NCBI RefSeq assembly: GCF_047948215.1
Contig: NC_134460.1
Coordinates: forward strand, 151,518,049-151,582,048
Direction: 5' to 3'
Source of the DNA: Lycorma delicatula
Taxonomy: Eukaryota; Arthropoda; Insecta; Hemiptera; Fulgoridae
DNA length: 64,000 bases
Below, one piece after another: positions 1 to 12,254 of the stretch. Under the pieces are notes generated by a model. It worked only from the letters and a program-made list of their open reading frames with translations, searched no databases and had not been told where the DNA came from. How positions within the stretch are numbered: the first letter of the stretch is position 1; each line of letters opens with the position of its first letter. Both the position numbers and the translations under genes were made by a program.

Positions 1-226
1 GTCATTAGTTTGCACAGCGCCGAGGACATCCTCTCTGCCTTGTTGCATGTTTCATCAATTTGCGTGTTGTATCTCCTAGTTCTGACATAAGTATTTGGCT
101 CTACGAGCCAAATACTTCTTCCGTCCCTCTTGACTTTACAACAACCGCAAGGTCGTCAGCAAAAGCGATAAGTTCCACCAACGTGATTAGTGTTGGTGCA
201 ACTGTAAATAGTTACCAGTCTGGGTA
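1..226 (-). pseudogene. R1-like LINE reverse transcriptase fragment, cut by window edge
   Basis: Read on the minus strand from about 205 downwards, the sequence encodes a stretch like ELIAFADDLAVVVKSRG, which contains the A-D-D catalytic box of non-LTR reverse transcriptases. It is followed by a degenerate region resembling the helical segment after the box in R1-like LINEs (residues like CNKAERMSSALCKL near position 1-50). The frame is disturbed around a perfect 13-bp fold-back at 89-117. The element runs off the left edge, so its 3' end is not seen. R1-like is my best clade guess from the wording around ADD; I-clade is possible. Confidence 0.6.
89..117. repeat. perfect fold-back hairpin, 13-bp arms, 3-nt loop
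   Basis: The arm AAGTATTTGGCTC at 89-101 is followed by TAC and then its exact reverse complement at 105-117. It lies inside the decayed LINE coding region, where a palindrome is not expected. Confidence 0.9.
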
Positions 227-1993
227 GATTTGTGAGTTTATTTTTAAAAGTAGATGAAGTAAAAACATTAAGCATTTTAGAATTTTTCAGTAAATAGTAC
301 GTTAGACTAAATGTAAATGTACTCGTATTTTAAGCATCTTCTTATCTCTTCGCGTACAACACGTTACGGTATTGGTTAATTTCTTTCTAACCAATTTAAT
401 ATCCAGTATGAAGGATCAGTCCGGCAAAAAGGTTGTAAAATAATAGAGGGGACATTATAAAATTCATAATTATCTTGATCGTTTAAAATTTAATTAATTA
501 ATTAAAATTTAGGTGAGTTATAGATAGCACGCATGCACGGTTTTAGGTACTTTAACAAGCGGTTGTTAAATATTGATATTATATCTTGGAAGATTCTGTT
601 CTCAGGAAAAACTATTGAGAGGTACTAATTCATGGTTGGGGAACCAATTCAAGAACCGGTCTATAAGCCACGGTATATCTAAAAAGTAAACTTAATACAT
701 AGATCTAAGGTTATAAACATGGCCCGGCTAATGTAGAACAAGAAAAAACAATTACCAACCAATCTTATGGGTGACAGTTGAAAAAGAAAGATTATCGCTT
801 TATTTAATTTCGCATCTTCAAAAATTAAAATTAAAAAATTTTAATAAAATCACACAAGTAATGTACGAGGTAATAATACTCGTATATTTAATAAAATGAA
901 TAAAAAAATTAAGTAGTTAGTTAAGTAGTTTTCTTTTTCAACTGTTTATTTTATCGACATTCTTGATTTTTCAAACAATATAGACATTACAAGTAACTTA
1001 GAAAAGTACCATAGATATCTTAATAATAATAAATTAATAAATGAGCAAACAGGATTTTAAAATTATATATTATATAAACAAGTACTAAACAATAAATAAC
1101 TATAGAGTGAGTTGACCATACCGTTCCTTTCCCATTTTACCGTGACGGTAGAGATATTCATTATAACAGGACGTTAAGTCAACGCAATTTTAACACATGA
1201 CGACCACCTTTATATATTTTACACACTTTACATAAAAATTCCACTCGTGACGACAAAGTTTGAGTTAATAACAAAATTTAAGTTTCTGAAGATGGGATTC
1301 GTTTCCGAAAGCGCTAAGACGCATTAAATGGTTGTTGGTAAGTGACTTTTATATTTTAATTCGTTACTTATTAGATTCCAGCATTTTTTTTTTTTTTTTT
1401 ATTAACAGTTATTTATAATTTTTTTTATTTATTGAAAGAATGAGAAAAATTTTAATGAAATAATAGAGACAATGAACCGGATTTACCAAATAAGGATTGA
1501 ATTCTTTTTACGGTCCGATCGGATATAAGAAATACTCTGATAGGTTTATAGAACAAGAGCAAGCCTCTGTAGACACACCAGAAAAAAAAGTTTGCAATAA
1601 TTCTAAAAGCTTCTTCATCCATTGTTGATGAACTTAAAACTTCCACTGTGGACGTCAAAAAAAAAAATAATTGAAAAATCACCACCAAGCAGAAAGTGAT
1701 CAAAGATAATGATAGAAAATAAAAAACGAAGATAAACTCGCAGACAGACCACCAAGTAGAAAGCAATATCATTCAATATTTCTTCTTTGCAAGTATTGAG
1801 CATTTGAACCTGCTTTGAATATTTTAGGGAATCAGAATATATTTAACCAGGACTGAAGTAGTTCATTATTTGCGTCTACCGGTACAGGTATTAAATGGTT
1901 TTATTTCACCAGTTACTAAAGAACTATACGAGAACAGGTTCAAGTTTCCTTAAGAAAAGCTTTCACCATCCAATTTTGCAACGTGTAGAAAAA
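227..1993. other. AT-rich stretch without recognised gene
   Basis: No frame in either strand resembles a known protein. The stretch has homopolymer runs (a T run at about 1384-1400) and many short A/T tracts. Two overlapping minus-strand open frames near 1452-1803 are rich in Phe, Leu and Ser and look like chance translations of A-rich DNA. Nothing functional is seen. Confidence 0.6.
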
Positions 1994-2870
1994 AGCTGAC
2001 AACTGTAGGTTGTTTCTGATGCACGGCTTACACACACACCCGCGCGCGGGCGTTAATTAAAAATATTTATCATTTTATTTAAATATAATATTTTTTCGTT
2101 TAATTAATTCAACGATACTAACTAAAGCGCGCGCGCATATCGAATTTAATTCGCGCGGATGTGGTGGTACTAGAGGGAACGGTCGGCACTAATTAAAATA
2201 ATGTAAATTCACAACTTACATAGAACAAATGTTGCATGTACAATCGGCAGACTGGTGAATCGTGAGACTTAACGGACCAGGTACTGAGTTGTCCGGGCGA
2301 TCGAGTTCGAGACCAGAACGAAGCGGTCTAGTTACCAGACCGAATACATTTTTACACTTTAAATATCACTCATTTATTTAATTATAACGCTCACCTGTGA
2401 CGTCACAATGTAGTAGACGACTACAACAAAATTTTATGGGGTGGGGTATTTTTGCAAAAACGTTTTTTGTAATTATTGTTATTTTTTACATTTTTAAAAA
2501 ATAAATGTGCCTAAGAAAAATGTGATCCTAATTAGGCGAAATCTCGAAATACTGATGGTGATCTTGCTCTACAGCCTCACATCCTTGACCTTTTTAGTTA
2601 AAAATTGAATGCCATCATTGTCCCATATGTAGAAGTAAGCTAAGTTTGGCCAAAATCGGTCCAGTAGTTCTGGAGGTACAGGTGATTTAAACAAGAAATA
2701 AGGCCGACACCAAACACACACGTACATTAACATCCGGAAAATTTCCTCCGGTTTTTTGGGTTCCTTAGATGTTAAAACGTCAAGATCAGGTTAAACCGCA
2801 TATGCACAAATTGGGGCGATTACAATACTTTCCCTTGTAGTGCTACAGCGCTATCTAGTTGAGAAAGTGA
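1994..2870 (+). repeat. dispersed repeat family B, copy 1
   Basis: This roughly 0.88-kb non-coding repeat matches 12660-13549, 24948-25669 and 36257-37190. It opens with AGCTGACAACTGTAGGTTG and a (CA)/(CG)-rich patch. It then has a region with a pol III B-box-like GAGTTCGAGACC near 2303-2314, then CACCTGTGACGTCACAA. It closes with a hairpin-like end in which ACTTTCCC and a GAAAGT-type motif flank about 35 nt. No open frame is conserved between copies. The class is unknown: a tRNA-derived SINE-like element or a non-autonomous DNA element are both possible. Confidence 0.75.
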
Positions 2871-2984
2871 CATCTGATGGAATAATAAATCGTTTAGTCT
2901 GATTACTATTGGAGGATGTAAGTGTAATATCCTAAACTGATTTAATGATCATTATTGAATGGTACGAAATAATACCTCTCTTTT

Positions 2985-3230
2985 TTTCTGTTAGCCTCCG
3001 GAACCACCGTAAGGTATTACTACAGAGGATGATATGTATGAATATAAATTGAAGTGTAGTCATGTACAGTCTCAGGTCAACCGTTCCTAAGATGTGTGAT
3101 TAATTGAAACTCAACTACCAAAGAACACCGGTATCCAACATCTAGTATTCAAGTCCGTGTAAAAATAACTGACTTTACTAGGATTTAAATCTTAGAACTC
3201 TCGGCTTCAAAGTCACTTGATTTGCGTAAT
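2985..3230 (-). repeat. tRNA-like SINE family D, copy 1
   Basis: This matches the copies at 27790-28107, 52074-52376, 55785-56070 and 56261-56570. The conserved core reads AACCACCAAAGAACACCGGTATCC-like on the + strand, with the tRNA-like head at the right, so the element lies on the minus strand. Its head is worn here: the A-box end near 3225 is barely recognisable. The tail is the TGTACA...CCTC segment near 3000-3080. Confidence 0.7.
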
Positions 3231-4660
3231 AATTTCTGAAATTTAAATTTAACAATATCAATAAATGGTGAAATAAAAATCGCGAAACCATTTCGCATTA
3301 CGTTTATGATATTGGTTAATTTTGGGGAAAAATATTAAGAAGTCGGTGAACTGCAAAAACAATGACCAATTCAATTCGGTTTTGGTTGCAATTAAAATGA
3401 TTCTGGCCATCCATAAAATGATAACGACAAAATATACTAGTAAAAAATATTTCAGTTATTATATGCGCGATTTAACAGCTATAATTCTCAAGAAATAATC
3501 AAAGATTTATATGATGAGAAACAATTTTTCTGAATGATTTTTAAATCATTTGGTAATTTTTCAATAATTGTGGTAAGAAAAATTGAAAATAAAACACAAA
3601 TTATACGAGGAAAGTAGCTATTTTTTTGGTTTATTTATCACTCTAACTGAGCTGAGCAATATGTCATCAGAAGATTATATAAGCACCATGATTTTACCTA
3701 ATCATATAATTTTTGTTATAATAAAATAATTAAAAATAGAAAAAAATTGAACTAATGCGATTAAAATGAATAAACTAACGTCCTATATTACGAGTATATA
3801 TTATTTTTTTGTAACAACCAACCTAATTTAGTATTTCCAATAAATAATAATTTTATTATTATTATTATTATTGTGTAAGGAAGTGTATGTGTGGGTGAAT
3901 GCTTACGTAAACGAAATCGTATTTAAAAACACATTTTTCGTTAATTATTACTTTATAATATTTATTTAATTATTTAACGTTTAATAAAACGAGTAGAACG
4001 TGAGTTGATATTACGCTTTGCAGAGCTTCTTGGTACAATTTAGAAGTGCCAATTAATGTAGTTAAATTTTCGCATGTTATAATTTCATTATTCGCTTGAA
4101 AGAATACAAACGATTCTTTGTTAGTTAACTAACGAATAAAAGAGTAACACATTTATATATCTCTGAATAAAAGTGTCCTTGGTTACACATTTTCTTATGT
4201 ATATTATTTAACACTCGCGTATACTTTGCGTTATTATATATACATGTTATTATTAATTGTAATAATTGATATTTTAACGAAAAAACTGTCTAAATAATTC
4301 AAAGAAAAAAAAATTTGTTCAAATATACGAAGCACTCGTTAATAAATAAAAAAACAAACGAAAAATACAATATATTGAGATGTAAAACGGTTAAAAGCGT
4401 TTTAGAGAAATTTGGTTGTTTAGAAAATGTATCGTATTAGTGTATCTGGTGCAGAAATTAAGAAAACTTCGTTATTTTAACTAAGGTATAGCTGAAACGA
4501 CAAAATATGGTGTTGGAGATGTATGTATTTTGTAAATATTTAATTATTTTATGTATTGTATTATTAATTTATTACAAAATAATTGCTAAAATTGTATGTG
4601 TTTTATATTTACTAATACGAAGGTCTAATAATTAAAGAGAAATAGCAGCAACGGCTTAAT
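3231..4660. other. AT-rich stretch without recognised gene
   Basis: Very AT-rich sequence with a short (TTA)n run near 3853-3871 and a near-palindrome at about 4114-4133 (TTTGTTAGTTAACTAACGAA). No coding region, RNA gene or classified repeat is supported. Confidence 0.6.
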
Positions 4661-5277
4661 ATTTAGTTTACTGGCATTACTCCCGCCACCAACCCATTCA
4701 GTCGCCGTAAAGCATAAGATCGAATGTCTATGCCACGAAGGGCTACTGTGCCTCGGAACAGTCTACGACCCAGTCTCTTAACTAGTTTCTAGAATTAACC
4801 TAATAGCGTAAACGGCATAGGTATGGTATAATACACCGTTTGCTTTGTGTCCAGCCGTTCACTTTTCATATATTAAACTAGATTGGTTAGGCGCACCCCG
4901 TCTATGCTACATCATATGACCGTCAAAAATGTAAAATTTAATTCGTCACCTTAATTCTAAGGACAGAAATTCGCTGCCTAGGTCGCTGAATGCCAGTAAG
5001 TGCCCGTCATATTTATAGTCGCTTGGAGCTATTCATCGCGATGGCCGACCGAGTTTCAAGGGTAGCTTCCCACAGCAACGCGGAAAGAGTCATTCCCTTA
5101 GTTAAACTACTGACGCCGGTTGAACATCTCAACTGCCTCAAGGAACTTCCACACGATTCGACAACGCGGTTCATGCCACATTGACTCGCCGCTTTTGAGT
5201 GGCCAATTTTTCCACTGACCTCTAAGTTCCAGGGTGGCCTGAGTTCTGGCCCCCTAAGAGCGGTGCAGTCGAACATC
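4661..5277 (-). mobile_element. 615-bp non-coding retroelement, near full-length copy
   Basis: Its reverse complement aligns end to end with the element at 11516-12130. It begins at 5277 with GATGTTCGACTGC, passes through a segment corresponding to CCTGGAACTTAGAGGTCAG, and ends near 4661 with GGGAGTAATGCCAGTAAACT. Shorter 5'-truncated copies lie at 37535-37856 and 40346-40538. The interior has no conserved reading frame, and open frames at 4990-5279 are incidental. I could not find a clear target-site duplication for this copy. The direct neighbour to the right is LINE coding debris, so the element may have inserted into or beside it. Confidence 0.75.
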
Positions 5278-6575
5278 ATATGTTAGTCCGACTGGACCTC
5301 CCCGCAAACACACAGCTCATCTGTTACCAGGTGGACCTAAACAGATATTGCTTCAAATTACCACGGTTGGATTTATGATATTAAGCCTAGGTTATATTTA
5401 ACCTCTATTTTGTGAACGGGGCAGAACAACCATCGACTTTTCCTTCAGAACAGGGTGAATTACATCGACGTCACCTTGGTGACGGGCAAACTGCTTAGAA
5501 GTATAAGTAGTTGGACTGTCTTGCCCGAGGCCAGTGTGGGTCGATCATAGGCTTATAATCTATGAAGTCTAAGAGCTCCGAATTCGAGTGGCTATAACCT
5601 AAGTGGCCTGGATCAGGACAAGCCGCGGCGCGAGTGCATAGCTGCACTACAGGGGTTGGAATGGCACATGGAGTTCAGGGAGGAGGTGGAATTGATGGCT
5701 GAACGATTTGGCCGGGCCATCAAGACTGGTTGCAAACGAGTCCTACGGCGGCCTAAGCCAATGGACAGAGCCCTGTACGATAGCCAGTCCGCTGATCTAA
5801 GCATGCCCGGAACCGTCATGATCTCTGCTTCTGATGGACCGTCTGTTAACCGCAAGCGGAAATTTGGGAAAACGTGGTGGTCTTCTGACCTTAGCGTGCT
5901 GCGCGCAAGAGTTATATCTGGTAGGAAACGGTATCAGCGCCGCAGAAGCATCGATGATGCGCGCGCGGAATTTCTCCAGATGTCTGGCAGATGTCTGATA
6001 TCTGGCGCGTTTGTGAAAAATATGTTCGTGCAATAAAGGAAACGAAACTCAAATGTTGGTAGAACTCCATGCGCTAGATACAGAGCAGCCCCTAGCAGCT
6101 CGCTAAATCATGTTACCAGCCAAAGCCATTGCACGTCCTGTCCAGTGTTCGATGCGGGTTTGGTGGTCGAGACCACACTTTAACACACGTGACGACTTCC
6201 CAGGCCTGGATACTTTGTTTTCAGATGCTCCGAAGGTTGAAGAAAAAGTCGGCGTTCGGGCGAGTGTAACATCCTTCCCTGGGTTGCGGGCTGTGAATCC
6301 CGTTGAAATAGACCGGTTGGTCTTTTGAATGGTACTGAGAAAGGCACCGGGGATTGACTAAATTGACTCGGATATTGTATAGCACCTACTACCTATTATA
6401 AGAGAGTCACTTGGCAGATTGTTCTCGGGGTGTCTAAGCTGGGGTGTCTTTCCGAATTGATGGAAGATTGCCTTGGTGAGGATGCTTTTAAAACCTGGAA
6501 AGAATCAGACCAAGGTCGGCAGTTATCGGCTCGTCAGCCCTGTTTAGAAAATAACCGAACATTTTTTAATTACGC
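5278..6575 (+). pseudogene. decayed R1-like non-LTR retrotransposon ORF2 (endonuclease end to RT start)
   Basis: A broken ORF2 can be followed on the + strand through several frames. At 5656-6033 the frame has the linker after the endonuclease, with KTWWSSDLSVLRARVISGRKRYQRR, the usual W-W...L...R pattern of LINE ORF2. Around 6330-6570 come RKAPGID, then a segment like SGCLSWGVFPNxWK, then VGSYRLVSPV. These match the start of the RT domain (APG-D and SYRPISLL motifs). Stops and frameshifts interrupt all parts and the RT palm with the catalytic aspartates is absent. The first 280 bases have no clear coding match. It is inactive. Confidence 0.65.
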
Positions 6576-6689
6576 GCCACCGGAGATATTTAGTGAAGTG
6601 TGGTTGGGATGTGTAACGGTATGTGTTCCGCATAACCTTATTCGTAACCACTCGTTCTTGGATTGTTGATATCTTGTTTAGTTTTCGTT

Positions 6690-7235
6690 TTATTTTTATT
6701 TGAATGCAACGTGTTTTAAGTGTTAGTAGCGGTTTTTATAATGTTGCGATTTTCAAGAGCAACGATACAACGAAGAATTTTTCGTGAAACCGGGGTAAAA
6801 CGTTTACAGAAACGTTTGAACTTCTGAAACAAGCTTACAGAAATGATAGTCTGCATCGTACGCATTTTTACAAATGGTTTTTACAATTTAAAAGTGGTCG
6901 TCAGTCGATCGAAGATGATCCTCGACCAGAAAGGCCTACAATTCGTCAATCAATTTGTTCAATCGGCTTTGTCAATTCGTCAGTTTTGTGCTAACGTCAG
7001 ATGATTGGTCTCCTAGCCTTTCTACTCGCCAGACCTGGCTGCTTGTGAATTTTTCTTATTTCCGAAATTAAAATCGGCGATGAAAGGACCCGTTTTGAGA
7101 CTATTAATGACATTAAACCAAATTCGTCACGAACCTTAAAGGCCACTTCAAATGAAGCTATCCAGGGCTGCTTCGCGAATAAAAACACCGCTGGGAAAAG
7201 TATGTGAATACGGGAGGAGAGTACTTTGAAGGGTA
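6690..7235 (+). pseudogene. internally deleted mariner relic
   Basis: Around 6800-6950 the + strand encodes KTFTETFELLKQAYRNDSLH followed by FKSGRQSIEDDPRPERPT. This is the N-terminal helix-turn-helix start of a mariner transposase. At about 7018 the sequence jumps to the C-terminal end: YSPDLAACEFFLFPKLKSAM, then remnants like GKVCEYGRRVL. The central region with the first two catalytic aspartates is missing, and at the third site the context reads AACEFF instead of a conserved aspartate. The junction lies at about 6960-7010. No intact terminal inverted repeats were identified. It is dead, and similar in wording to irritans-type mariners. Confidence 0.75.
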
Positions 7236-8879
7236 TAAGGACTAATAATCTGCAAAATTAATAATAAAGATTAAAATAATAAAGTTCGGCTATTTTCTGA
7301 ACAGATATCCTATTTCGATTAATTAACAATTACGGTGATATAAAATATTTAAAAAATTAACGTATCCACCATTTTGAAATTTATTAACCTATTTATAACG
7401 TAAATTTTTATTTATTAGAAAAAATTGGTGTAAAAATATACACAAAATATTATAACGGTTCTTATTCGGATCTTGAGTTGTACTTTTTTCTTTAAAAAAT
7501 GTAAAACGGCATCTCCTTTGTTCAAAAGGCAAATCACCATGTTTCATAGATTAATTTTTTCTTCATTTTATTAAGCAGGATCCGAAAATGAATAACCGGG
7601 TAAACTTTTTGTCACACTCTGTATAACAAAATTAGTACTCGTTAAAGGTTGAGCACCAAGCAATACGTTTTATAAGTACAACTACCACAATTTAAATGAT
7701 GACCTCGAAGATTAAGTAACCTTTATTCCTTGTTTCATTGGATAATTTTGCGGTTCAAATAAATTATTCTGGAAATCTTGTTTTATACTTTAATGAAACT
7801 GTGATGTAATACCTAATATTTACTGTATTTTAAAAGGAAAAAAATAAAACACCAAAAATTAAAAAATTAAATTTTCAATTTTTTTTTAAATTTTAAGTCA
7901 GAACTAACAAAATACAACCCTTAAGTTAGCACAGACTTCCAAAATTAAAATTTTAATAAAAATTAATTTTTTTGTATATATTTGAAATCTAGAGAATCTA
8001 TTCTTAAATTCTATTTTCGTGCAAGAAATCGGTAGGCAACAAATAATTAAAATTGGCTTGGGAAATGCTGTTCTGGGAGAGTGGAAATGACGATAACCTA
8101 TGTCTTTACACAAATAAAGCAAATAATGAAAAAAAAACGACCTAACAAACTACTAGTGAATATGACCCAAGGCTGTCTAGAATGCGGAAGTACGTATTAT
8201 TTTTCCCGTAGATTTTCCATTGAATTTAAAAAAATTATTCAGTGAAAATACTTTGAACATTATAATGACATTTAACCAAATAATACTATAATGTTATAAT
8301 AACCAAAATACGACTCTAAAAAATTAATAAAAGGTTAATCAAATTATTTTAATTTTTTAAAATTTGAATAAGTCTGTATAAAAACGTTGACTGTATAAAA
8401 AAAGTACTTTCAAGAAATTAAAAGGAGAAAAATCTGCATACTGCTAAGGTATTTTAGATTGCAAAAATAAATGATATATTTTATTGTAAGATTTCCGATA
8501 AATTTTCTTGAATTTTCAGCGAAAATCTTTGAAACAATATTAGGTTAACATTAATCCAATAATTGCCACAATAATCCAACAATTACCATTAAAGATAAAA
8601 ATGAATAATATTTTCTAGGTGTATATTCTAGGTATATTTATCTATAGACAATATAATTTTTCGTTTTAAAAGACGTTATAAATAAATATGTTATTCGGTA
8701 AAACCTCCAAAGAATAAATACATAACTTCTTTTAGAAAAAAAAAAAAACAATTATCGAGATCGGTCAATTTTGAAAAAAGTTCTTAAGAAAACATAATAA
8801 GAAAGTGCCGGAAAACATTCTCTTTTATAAAAGCGAGTTAAAAATACGGATTTCCTTTTTATGCTTAATATTATCGTAT
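7236..8879. other. AT-rich stretch, no gene; possible DNA-transposon end at 7596-7622
   Basis: Mostly unassigned AT-rich DNA. The segment near 7598-7622 (AAACTTTTTGTCACACTCTGTA) resembles the outer end of a mariner-type terminal repeat, but no partner end was found. Open frames at 7904-8122 are low-complexity chance frames. Confidence 0.5.
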
Positions 8880-9019
8880 AAGCTTGAAGCATACGCATGA
8901 AACATGGAAAAAGCGTATTTTTCATACGCTAAAGTATGAAAAATACCATGCCTGACCTGGATTCAAACCCCGGACCTCTGAATTAGAAGCAAAGACGCTA
9001 CCGCTCCAGCACGGACATC
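8880..9019 (-). repeat. tRNA-Glu-like SINE E, copy 1
   Basis: On the minus strand this reads as a tRNA-like head ending in the B-box GGGGTTTGAATCC and CAGGCATGG, then TTTCATAC and an AAGCTTGTG-like tail region. It matches 34567-34701 closely in plan. The tRNA part is eroded and cannot fold as a functional tRNA. Confidence 0.75.
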
Positions 9020-9560
9020 AAAAAATTGAAAGCAATTTTGCTGTTTTGGGTTAAAAGAGAAATGAAAATCTAAACTTAGAAACAAACAAATAGATTAAAA
9101 GTTTTGCAGGACGATTATTTTGTTAAATCAGCGATCCCAGAGTTCGTTTGTATTTTACTTCTTAAGAATTACATCATTTACACGATTACATAATTCTTCT
9201 ATTTCATTTTACAGCTGGTTTGGATAAAACATAAAAATTGATATTTTATAACAGAATTTGTGAAATGTAACAAACAATATTATTGTAAACTATATAAAAT
9301 CTTAAGAGAAAAATCTACCTGCTTTTAGCAACAGTCGACTGAAAAATCTACATCAGTATTTCAATGAAGTTTATAAAGAAAATATTATTGTTAGCTGTCT
9401 GAACCAGAAGAATAATATTGTAAGAAAGCCGTTATGATCACTTGCACTCAGCCGTTTCAATCAAAGTTTTGTTTGTTTAATAATATTGTATAAAAATAAA
9501 TATACATCAAAATAAGAAATATACTTCTCTAACGTTCCCAATAACATAAATTCTTTAATT
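9020..9560. other. no recognised feature
   Basis: AT-rich sequence between a SINE and a MITE-like element. No open frame, RNA or repeat match is seen. Confidence 0.6.
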
Positions 9561-10261
9561 AAAAATGTGGACTCCACATCACTTCCTTGTACGCCTATTA
9601 AATTACATGTAGACTTTTTTTTTTTTTTTTAATGAAAAGCACATAAAATTTTATTTCATTAATAGCTGCTGATATTTTTCATATTTATTTATTTTTATTG
9701 TTATTATTGGATTATTATTTATTGTAATTTTTTTTTTTTACAATCAGAGGTTAATTATTAATTATTAATAAATCAATATATTTAAATAAAAAAAAGTTAA
9801 AAAAAGGAGATGAACTGGGATTCGAACCGATGTACCTTCCCCTTGTAAGATCCATTTCTTTAATTAAAATTTAATTTGTCTATAGTTCTGGAAGCAATGA
9901 AAATAAGTACAACTTGTGATACACCGTTGAAAAGCTCTCAATTAGGGCTTATTTCTGCAGTTAAAAAAAAAGTCCGAAATCTAAATTGTTTTGAATTTTC
10001 GGCTTTTTTGGACACTTTGGTTGAATCGATTGCAATCAAAAGGGGAGGTGCACGACTAGATGTTACAACAGTCCTAAATCCAAAATTTCAACATCCTACG
10101 GCTAATCGTTTTTGAGTTATGCGAGATAAATACGTACGTACAGACGTCACGTCGAAACTAGTCAAAATGGATTCAGGGATGGATAAAATAGATATTTTCG
10201 TTGAAATCTAAACCGAAAATTTTCACGATCACAATACTTCCTTTACTTCGTACAAGGAAGT
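9561..10261 (-). mobile_element. MITE-like family A, copy 1
   Basis: This matches 33391-34055 in inverted orientation. The terminal inverted repeat is ACTTCCTTGTACG at 9581-9593 and its exact complement CGTACAAGGAAGT at 10249-10261. Outside the left repeat is a small palindrome (ATGTGG-ACT-CCACAT at 9565-9579), also found in the other copies, so it probably belongs to the element. The interior has conserved blocks such as GTTATGCGAGATAAATACGTACG but no transposase. The open frame at 9876-10115 is not conserved between copies. It is likely a non-autonomous DNA transposon. Confidence 0.75.
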
Positions 10262-11235
10262 AAAAAATAAGTCGTTACAAAATAAATGTTACAAACATCC
10301 TAGTACTTTTAAATCATCCCTGTTTTCAGAATATTCGAACAAACCGTAACTGGGTTTCCCTTAATAAAAATACAAATAAATAACCGGTTGAAAATAATAT
10401 TTTTTTTTTACTTATATATGCATCAACATCTAAGGTCGTTAGCCCTCTTCTTATTCATTAAAAAAGAGAATAAAAATACCAGTCGCAAAAAACGAACAGT
10501 TAAAACAAAAACATAAAAACATATATTAAACGAAAACAAACAAAAAAGTCTTGACAATATCATGTGAGACCCCTGCGTTGTGATGTAAAGACACGGAGAA
10601 TTCTTGGTCAAACATAACACGTACTGACTACGTCGAAATCTTAACAGAAATGCGTTAGTAATAATCAGCTGGTTTTAAGATAAGAAACTATTTTTCCTTT
10701 TTGGCCATTTTTTAAATCAGCAGCAATATCGTTTATTAATAGTATCTCTTTCCGATGTTTTCATATATTTTTCACTCTGCCAGTAGATACGTAAGAGTAA
10801 ATGGTTTGTCAAATACACTGTAAATCGGTATTTTTTCGACGGGTAACAAATATGAATTTGTTATTCGTGGAGACAGATTCTGAGTCCGGTCAATGTCACT
10901 TGTTCTCGACGAGTCGGTAAATACATTAAAAAATATATTTCATGAATTATTGGCTGCAAAAATGACTTAAAATTTAGATCTAATCCTTTACTACCTAATC
11001 TTAAAATTAATAAAAGTTTGCATGAATTTAAAAAAAATCCGCTAATAAAACATCAGCTTGAAATATAAATTTGTATTATTTACTAAAAAATGATTTTTAA
11101 TGAGTTAAAATAATTTGAAATGAATTTAAAAAAATATAAATGACCAAAGGATTTATTACAATACACACAGAAAAAATAATAACGAATTGTAAACATGTTA
11201 AATTGTTAAAATACAATATTATTGTATTATTATTC
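10262..11235. other. AT-rich stretch without recognised gene
   Basis: No coding or repeat match was recognised. The minus-strand frame at 10423-10620 is hydrophobic low-complexity translation and is not supported. Confidence 0.55.
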
Positions 11236-11480
11236 CGAGTGCATACTCGGACCCTGAGTAGGATAGGACTAGAAAAGGTAGCCCTCCTAGGGAGGGGCAA
11301 GTCGGCAATCCAGAAGGGAAGGCCGGGATGTTCTGATGAGCCTAAGGGGATCCTTATGGGTGACCAAAGGAAGAGTCCAAAGCCAGGGGGAGTGTTTCTA
11401 CGCCACACACACGGGCGCGACCGAGGTAACGTCCTTCAGGCGGCTACCGGTTGCTCCTTGTTGTGTTTAAAAAAGGTTAA
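11236..11480 (+). mobile_element. LINE 3' end fragment (GC-rich, A-rich tail)
   Basis: A GC-rich island in AT-rich DNA. Its end, CGACCGAGGTAACGTCCTTC then GCGGCTACCGGTTGCTCC, matches the reverse complement of 42545-42600 and is followed by an A-rich tail. This marks it as the 3' untranslated end of a 5'-truncated non-LTR element. A short hairpin CCGAGT-GCAT-ACTCGG sits at its left boundary (11236-11251). The apparent frames in both strands here are not conserved. Confidence 0.6.
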
Positions 11481-11515
11481 AAGAAAAAATATTATTTTGC
11501 TTAACTACTCGCGCT

Positions 11516-12130
11516 GATGTTCGACTGCCCTGCTCTTGGGGGGGGGGGGCAGAGACCGGGCCACCCTGGAACTTAGAGGTCAGGGGGAAAAATGGCCGCC
11601 CATAAACGACGAGTCAGTGTGGCGAGAGCCGCGTGGGACCGTGTGGGAGTTCCTCGATGAGGTTGCGAAGTTCAACGCTAGTTTTTTTAATTAATCTGGG
11701 TTATAGTGATTCCTATAGCGCCAGTGTGGGATGTTTTTCCTGAGATAATGGCAGGCCACCATCCAGATACAAGCTCCAAGCGCTTTAAATGGTGGACAGG
11801 CACTAGCTGGTATACAGCGACCGAGGCGTGACAGCCTAAATTGCTGTCTTTTATTTTATTAACGTTAATGACTTTTAGTAATTAGTAACAAGGGGTGCGC
11901 CTCCCCGATATAGATTTAGTTTGACAAATGAGCGGTTGGGACACATAAGCGGGTAGTGAATAGCACCCTGCTTAATCCGCTCACGCTGATAGGTAGCTCA
12001 CTAGGAGCTTTTAGGTAACGAGGTCGCTAAACTGTTTTAGAGGCACAGTAGCCGTGTCTTGGCACTGACATTTGGTCTATCCTCTAGGGCGACCGAATGG
12101 GGTGGTGGCGGGAGAAATGCCAGTTAACCA
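11516..12130 (+). mobile_element. 615-bp non-coding retroelement, full length with target-site duplication
   Basis: The element is bounded by an exact 14-bp direct repeat TAACTACTCGCGCT at 11502-11515 and 12131-12144, taken as the target-site duplication. It starts GATGTTCGACTGCCCTGC, contains a G run at 11538-11549, and ends GCCAGTTAACCA with hardly any A tail. It has no conserved open frame. Copies: 4661-5277 (full), 37535-37856 and 40346-40538 (5'-truncated). Variable 5' truncation, a fixed 3' end and duplications of 14-15 bp fit target-primed retrotransposition by a LINE. It could be a SINE or an extreme LINE deletion derivative. I see no tRNA-like promoter. Confidence 0.8.
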
Positions 12131-12254
12131 TAACTACTCGCGCTACTACTTTACTTAAGAATACATGAATAAAATTCGTTTAAAAGATATGCGATAAATA
12201 CAAAAGTAATTTTTTTGATTTTTTGTGAAGAGGGAGAATTTTGGGCCATTTAAA

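Noticed and set aside
5656..6036. Novel 126-residue host protein
   Set aside because: The WW...R..R pattern and following APG-D and SYR motifs show decayed LINE ORF2.
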